Below, in pieces: positions 61,068 to 64,000 of a stretch of 64,000 nucleotides of DNA; position 1 is the stretch's first letter; every line of letters begins with the position of its first letter. A program made the translations under genes and the position numbers. This DNA comes from Paenibacillus durus ATCC 35681 (lineage in GTDB: Bacteria; Bacillota; Bacilli; Paenibacillales; Paenibacillaceae), in assembly GCF_000993825.1 (NCBI RefSeq), contig NZ_CP011114.1, positions 4,464,001 through 4,528,000 on the forward strand, written 5' to 3'. The notes below the pieces were generated by a model. The model was not told the origin of the DNA and made no database searches. It saw only the letters and a list, made by a program, of their open reading frames with translations.

Positions 61068-61556
61068 CTACTTTAAGAAAGCCTTCAGCCTTTTTCGTGT
61101 TTCAAGCCCCAGCCACAACAGCAAAGATTGATAGAAATTAAGTAACAGCAAGATAACCAGCACTACGCCCTCATTATTCCATTCATTACTTATTAACTTG
61201 AAAATATAATATGACGAAAAGTTATACCCCGCACTAAGAATCCAAATAAATTCTGGACCTAAGAAACTAGGAGAGTCATGATAACTGATGTAATTTAATA
61301 AGCAGAAGAACCAAATTACAATTCCAATCATTGATATCAAACTATATGAAAATAAATTACCAAGAGCTTTGCCCGAATCTATTCCAAATATGAATCCGAA
61401 TATAAAATATAATAAATTTAAAACTACATAAAAAATGATTGACCCCTGATTAGAAAAAAATGTATTTGAGACTTTATCCGAGTTAATTATCATAAAGACA
61501 ACGAATATTAATAAGCAAATATGAAATGCCGTAGACATTACATTATTATATTTCAA
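61068..61556 (-). CDS. AT-rich hypothetical membrane protein
   Basis: 162 residues, about five helices, Ile/Phe/Asn-rich. No recognised family. Composition differs sharply from mqnBD, marking the edge of an AT-rich island. Confidence 0.65.
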   Translation of the reverse strand: MKYNNVMSTAFHICLLIFVVFMIINSDKVSNTFFSNQGSIIFYVVLNLLYFIFGFIFGIDSGKALGNLFSYSLISMIGIVIWFFCLLNYISYHDSPSFLGPEFIWILSAGYNFSSYYIFKLISNEWNNEGVVLVILLLLNFYQSLLLWLGLETRKRLKAFLK

Positions 61557-61661
61557 GATTTTACTCCTCTCAGCAACTCTGCAATCGACTTACTTATTTT
61601 TGCATCGACAAATTTGGCTGCTTCCATTCCCAAACCTCCTTGCAGTTAAAATCATATACAC

Positions 61662-62207
61662 TCACACATCTGTCTTTCCGGGCTTCCAGCCTGTTTCTTG
61701 CGACCAAACATGGGCTTTCTGCAAAATATCCCATACGATCGGACCTTTTCCTTCAACATATTTCGGCCGCTCGTTCTTATAAAGATTCATCAGCCGATGT
61801 TTTTCTTGAATATATCGTTGACGATCTTCAGAGGAATTTCGAAGGTAATCTCGAAAAAGCAATGTCAATTGCTCTGAATAACTCCCGGCCTGTCTAACAT
61901 GAATATGAGTCCTTCTTTTACCTGGTATCTCGCGAAAATACTTTTTAGTTCTATCCGGATTCTCAGGTCTCAGCTCGAATCCATTTTTTTCGATCAATAA
62001 TCTATAACAGGACTCGTCCTCCATGTTTTCGACTGAAATCTGAATGTCAATAATGGGCTTTGCATCCATACCTATAATGGAGGTTGAACCGACATGATCA
62101 ATACGAATGGCCCGTTCCCCTAATGAGTGTCTTAGCTTTAATCCAATTTCAAGAAAAAGTTCTCTCCATTCAGCATTAAATGGGGCTATCCGCCACTGAT
62201 CTTCCAT
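61662..62207 (-). CDS. GrpB/UPF0157 family protein
   Basis: 181 residues with nucleotidyltransferase-like fold. RIAPFNAEWRELFLEIG, IRIDHVGSTSIIGMDAKPIIDIQI and KRRTHIHVRQAGS are typical. The biochemical role of the family is not established. The ATG at 62207 has AAAGGAGG. Confidence 0.9.
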   Translation of the reverse strand: MEDQWRIAPFNAEWRELFLEIGLKLRHSLGERAIRIDHVGSTSIIGMDAKPIIDIQISVENMEDESCYRLLIEKNGFELRPENPDRTKKYFREIPGKRRTHIHVRQAGSYSEQLTLLFRDYLRNSSEDRQRYIQEKHRLMNLYKNERPKYVEGKGPIVWDILQKAHVWSQETGWKPGKTDV

Positions 62208-62360
62208 AATGAGCCTCCTTTGAGTCATCCTCAATATATAAGTGTGAATTCGGTGTTATACGAAGGATTTTACTTCCTCGAATATTTATATAACATCATT
62301 CCAGAATATTTTATATAAAAACCACTGCGGGAGAAAAATGCAGCAGTGCATACTTAGGCA

Positions 62361-62744
62361 TTAACTCACTTTTTTCCTAGCTACAGGTGCAATTGCCGTT
62401 AATACTGTAATAAATATTAATTGTACGAGGCCATAGATAATTGGGATAGCAAGCTCCCAAAGCCCCCAATCCCACGGAAAGCTTATCCAACCTCTTGAAT
62501 TGTCAGAAAACCTAGCATATGTCATAAAAAGTAAGCCCGGAATAGTAGAGCTCGCTATCCAAATTTTAAATATTTTGAGTCCTTGACGATGTATCATCCA
62601 ACAATTTATCAATGAGATTATTAGTAAAAAACTATATTCGACTATTATGAAATAATTAATTTCTTCAAAAAAAGAACTTTGATATATTACGCCAAAAAGC
62701 AAGTATAAAATTATAATAAATAAAAGTCCGAATATTCCTTTCAT
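62361..62744 (-). CDS. Hypothetical membrane protein
   Basis: 127 residues, four predicted helices, one loop with SRGWISFPWDWGLWE. No family recognised; AT-rich like its neighbours. Confidence 0.6.
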   Translation of the reverse strand: MKGIFGLLFIIILYLLFGVIYQSSFFEEINYFIIVEYSFLLIISLINCWMIHRQGLKIFKIWIASSTIPGLLFMTYARFSDNSRGWISFPWDWGLWELAIPIIYGLVQLIFITVLTAIAPVARKKVS

Positions 62745-62833
62745 GTTCCCTCTCCTGTCTCTTTAACCCTGAATTTCGCAAACCGCAATAGGCGCTAATA
62801 CGATCACCTCATGCTGATTATTCCCTTCAACTA

Positions 62834-63034
62834 TCACTGCCTTGCTCTAATTCTAATCAAACTTATGGATAATACCACCAGTCCAAATATTCTAATCATT
62901 AATCTCCATTTCTTATTAAGAATTCCTTTATTGTAAGCCCTTACGCCCAAATAAAACCATTCCCAAAATTTTTGAGGGAATATCAAAGAAAATATCCCTA
63001 CCAACAGACCAAACGAATATACATACAATGCCAT
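62834..63034 (-). CDS. Small hypothetical membrane protein
   Basis: 66 residues: hydrophobic N-terminal helix, FPQKFWEWFYLGVRAYNKG, then a second helix and a basic tail. Weak binding site (GAGGAGAAGC upstream is acceptable). Unknown function. Confidence 0.55.
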   Translation of the reverse strand: MALYVYSFGLLVGIFSLIFPQKFWEWFYLGVRAYNKGILNKKWRLMIRIFGLVVLSISLIRIRARQ

Positions 63035-63066
63035 AAGCTTCTCCTCATATTCTAGACTTGTTATTT

Positions 63067-63936
63067 TTATATTCTATGGAGAATTTTCATCACTTTTCTC
63101 TTAGCGATTACTGTTATTATTTCTGTCTTTTCTTCGTATTCTCGTCCAGTGACGTCTGAATAAAATTCAAGTTCTTCAAAGCCGATACAGCTAAGAATGG
63201 AAGAAAGCTCATCCACTGTGTATGTCTTATCCCAAATATTATATATTGGCACATCCTCAAGATCATCTACCACTATGGCTTGGTGTAAATGAACTCTTTC
63301 TTCCGAGTACCAATAATTAGAGCTCAGACACAAATGAGGAGTCGGTCTCCAAAAGCCGCTTTGATACGAATTCCACGTTCTTGAATCCGCATGATTTTTA
63401 TATTTATTAGGTGTAAAAACATCAAAGACTAACTTTCCGCCGGGCTTTAGGCTACTGAAGATTTTATGCAACAATGCATTCCGTTCGTATTCGTTAAGAA
63501 CCCCAAAATCACAATATATGAGCAGGACAACATCAAAGCAATTGGTAAAATCGAGGGTCAGATAATCCTGACAAACATAGTTGACATGCAAATTCAACTC
63601 CGATGCCTGGTTTTTAGCATATTCAATTGAACGGCTTGAAAAATCCACCCCCGTTACATTATTAAATCCAAGCTTAGCCAACCGATTGGTATAAAGCCCT
63701 GGCCCGCATCCTAAATCGAGCACTTTTTGTTGGGCGTTATTACCACAAATATATTCTTTGATCCATTTCACAGAAGCATCAATTGTATGGGGCTTCCTGC
63801 TTGCTGCATCTGTATTGGGATCTAAGTGAGCCTCCAGCATTTGTTGTGATATGTATTCGTCCACCCACATTTGTGAGCTACCCTTTTCGAATAACAGGGG
63901 TCTTTTGGTTTGTTCGATTATTTTATTTATCATCAT
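63067..63936 (-). CDS. SAM-dependent class I methyltransferase
   Basis: 289 residues. SAM motif I VLDLGCGPGLYTNRLAKLG, motif II VTGVDFSSRSIEYAK, motif III region LKPGGKLVFDVF. The N- and C-terminal additions fit small-molecule methyltransferases; substrate unknown. GAAGGAAA before the ATG pair. Last gene in the window. Confidence 0.88.
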   Translation of the reverse strand: MMINKIIEQTKRPLLFEKGSSQMWVDEYISQQMLEAHLDPNTDAASRKPHTIDASVKWIKEYICGNNAQQKVLDLGCGPGLYTNRLAKLGFNNVTGVDFSSRSIEYAKNQASELNLHVNYVCQDYLTLDFTNCFDVVLLIYCDFGVLNEYERNALLHKIFSSLKPGGKLVFDVFTPNKYKNHADSRTWNSYQSGFWRPTPHLCLSSNYWYSEERVHLHQAIVVDDLEDVPIYNIWDKTYTVDELSSILSCIGFEELEFYSDVTGREYEEKTEIITVIAKRKVMKILHRI

Positions 63937-64000
63937 GAAAGATTTCCTTCTTTCAAAAGAATATGATCGTTATGATAGAATTTCGTTGCGTTAACGCGTG

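Overview
The window looks like a chromosomal segment of a Paenibacillus or close relative (Bacillota, Paenibacillaceae). This is inferred from strong AGGAGG-type ribosome binding sites, frequent GTG/TTG starts, mid-to-high GC housekeeping operons broken by AT-rich islands, and Bacillus-like families: MprF, the mhqR/mhqPOD quinone-stress set, MetNIQ, PucR-controlled pyrimidine breakdown, a LevB-like GH32 enzyme and BioY with an ECF module. No rRNA, tRNA or CRISPR array was recognised.

Layout. 0-7 kb: a cyclic-di-GMP signalling protein cut by the window edge, a DsrE-like protein followed by a class V aminotransferase, an 85-bp GC-rich tandem repeat, an aldo/keto reductase with a VTT membrane protein, and the tail of a dead ABC permease. 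7-15 kb: a one-directional sugar-acid operon (TIM-barrel isomerase, PfkB kinase, MFS carrier, IlvD/Edd dehydratase, 2-hydroxyacid dehydrogenase, KDPG aldolase) preceded by a LacI regulator and two matching operators. Its composition resembles the 2-ketogluconate (kgu/ptxS) operon of pseudomonads with the Entner-Doudoroff enzymes built in. 15-18.3 kb: acetyltransferase, transglutaminase-like protein and an AT-rich secreted levanase-type enzyme.

18.8-21.07 kb is the most unusual part. Two imperfect 27-bp terminal inverted repeats (TGTC...GACA), each with further copies of an AAAATAAAGT-nn-TAGACT motif behind it, bracket about 2.2 kb of AT-rich cargo: an S51-like peptidase, a nonsense-interrupted secreted protein, a small orphan and a fragment of a replication-type HTH protein. 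There is no transposase. The ends resemble those of Tn7-like elements, and the element stops 22 bp past the metQ stop codon.

21-26.5 kb: the metNIQ methionine importer with a promoter and a leader terminator; a VOC/MFS pair divergent from an AraC regulator, whose 3' end runs into an antisense transposase remnant. 26.5-39.7 kb: reductive pyrimidine catabolism (dihydropyrimidinase, PreA, PreT, PucR regulator, beta-alanine-type aminotransferase, CoA-acylating semialdehyde dehydrogenase) with an adjacent ABC importer that may bring in the pyrimidine. The beta-ureidopropionase step is missing from the window. 40-46 kb: DUF72 protein, cytoplasmic alpha-amylase, BioY, and an ECF module in which the second ATPase is fused to the transmembrane EcfT through a long low-complexity linker. 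46-56 kb: MprF, DJ-1/PfpI-like protein, two exporters, a Gpi18-like glycosyltransferase, and an SDR/TetR pair. 56-60.4 kb: mhqR/mhqPOD with ATCTT-N6-AAGAT boxes, then mqnB-mqnD of the futalosine menaquinone route. 60.6-64 kb: an AT-rich island of small membrane proteins, GrpB and a methyltransferase.

Enzyme names rest on motif reading and gene context; no database search was possible.
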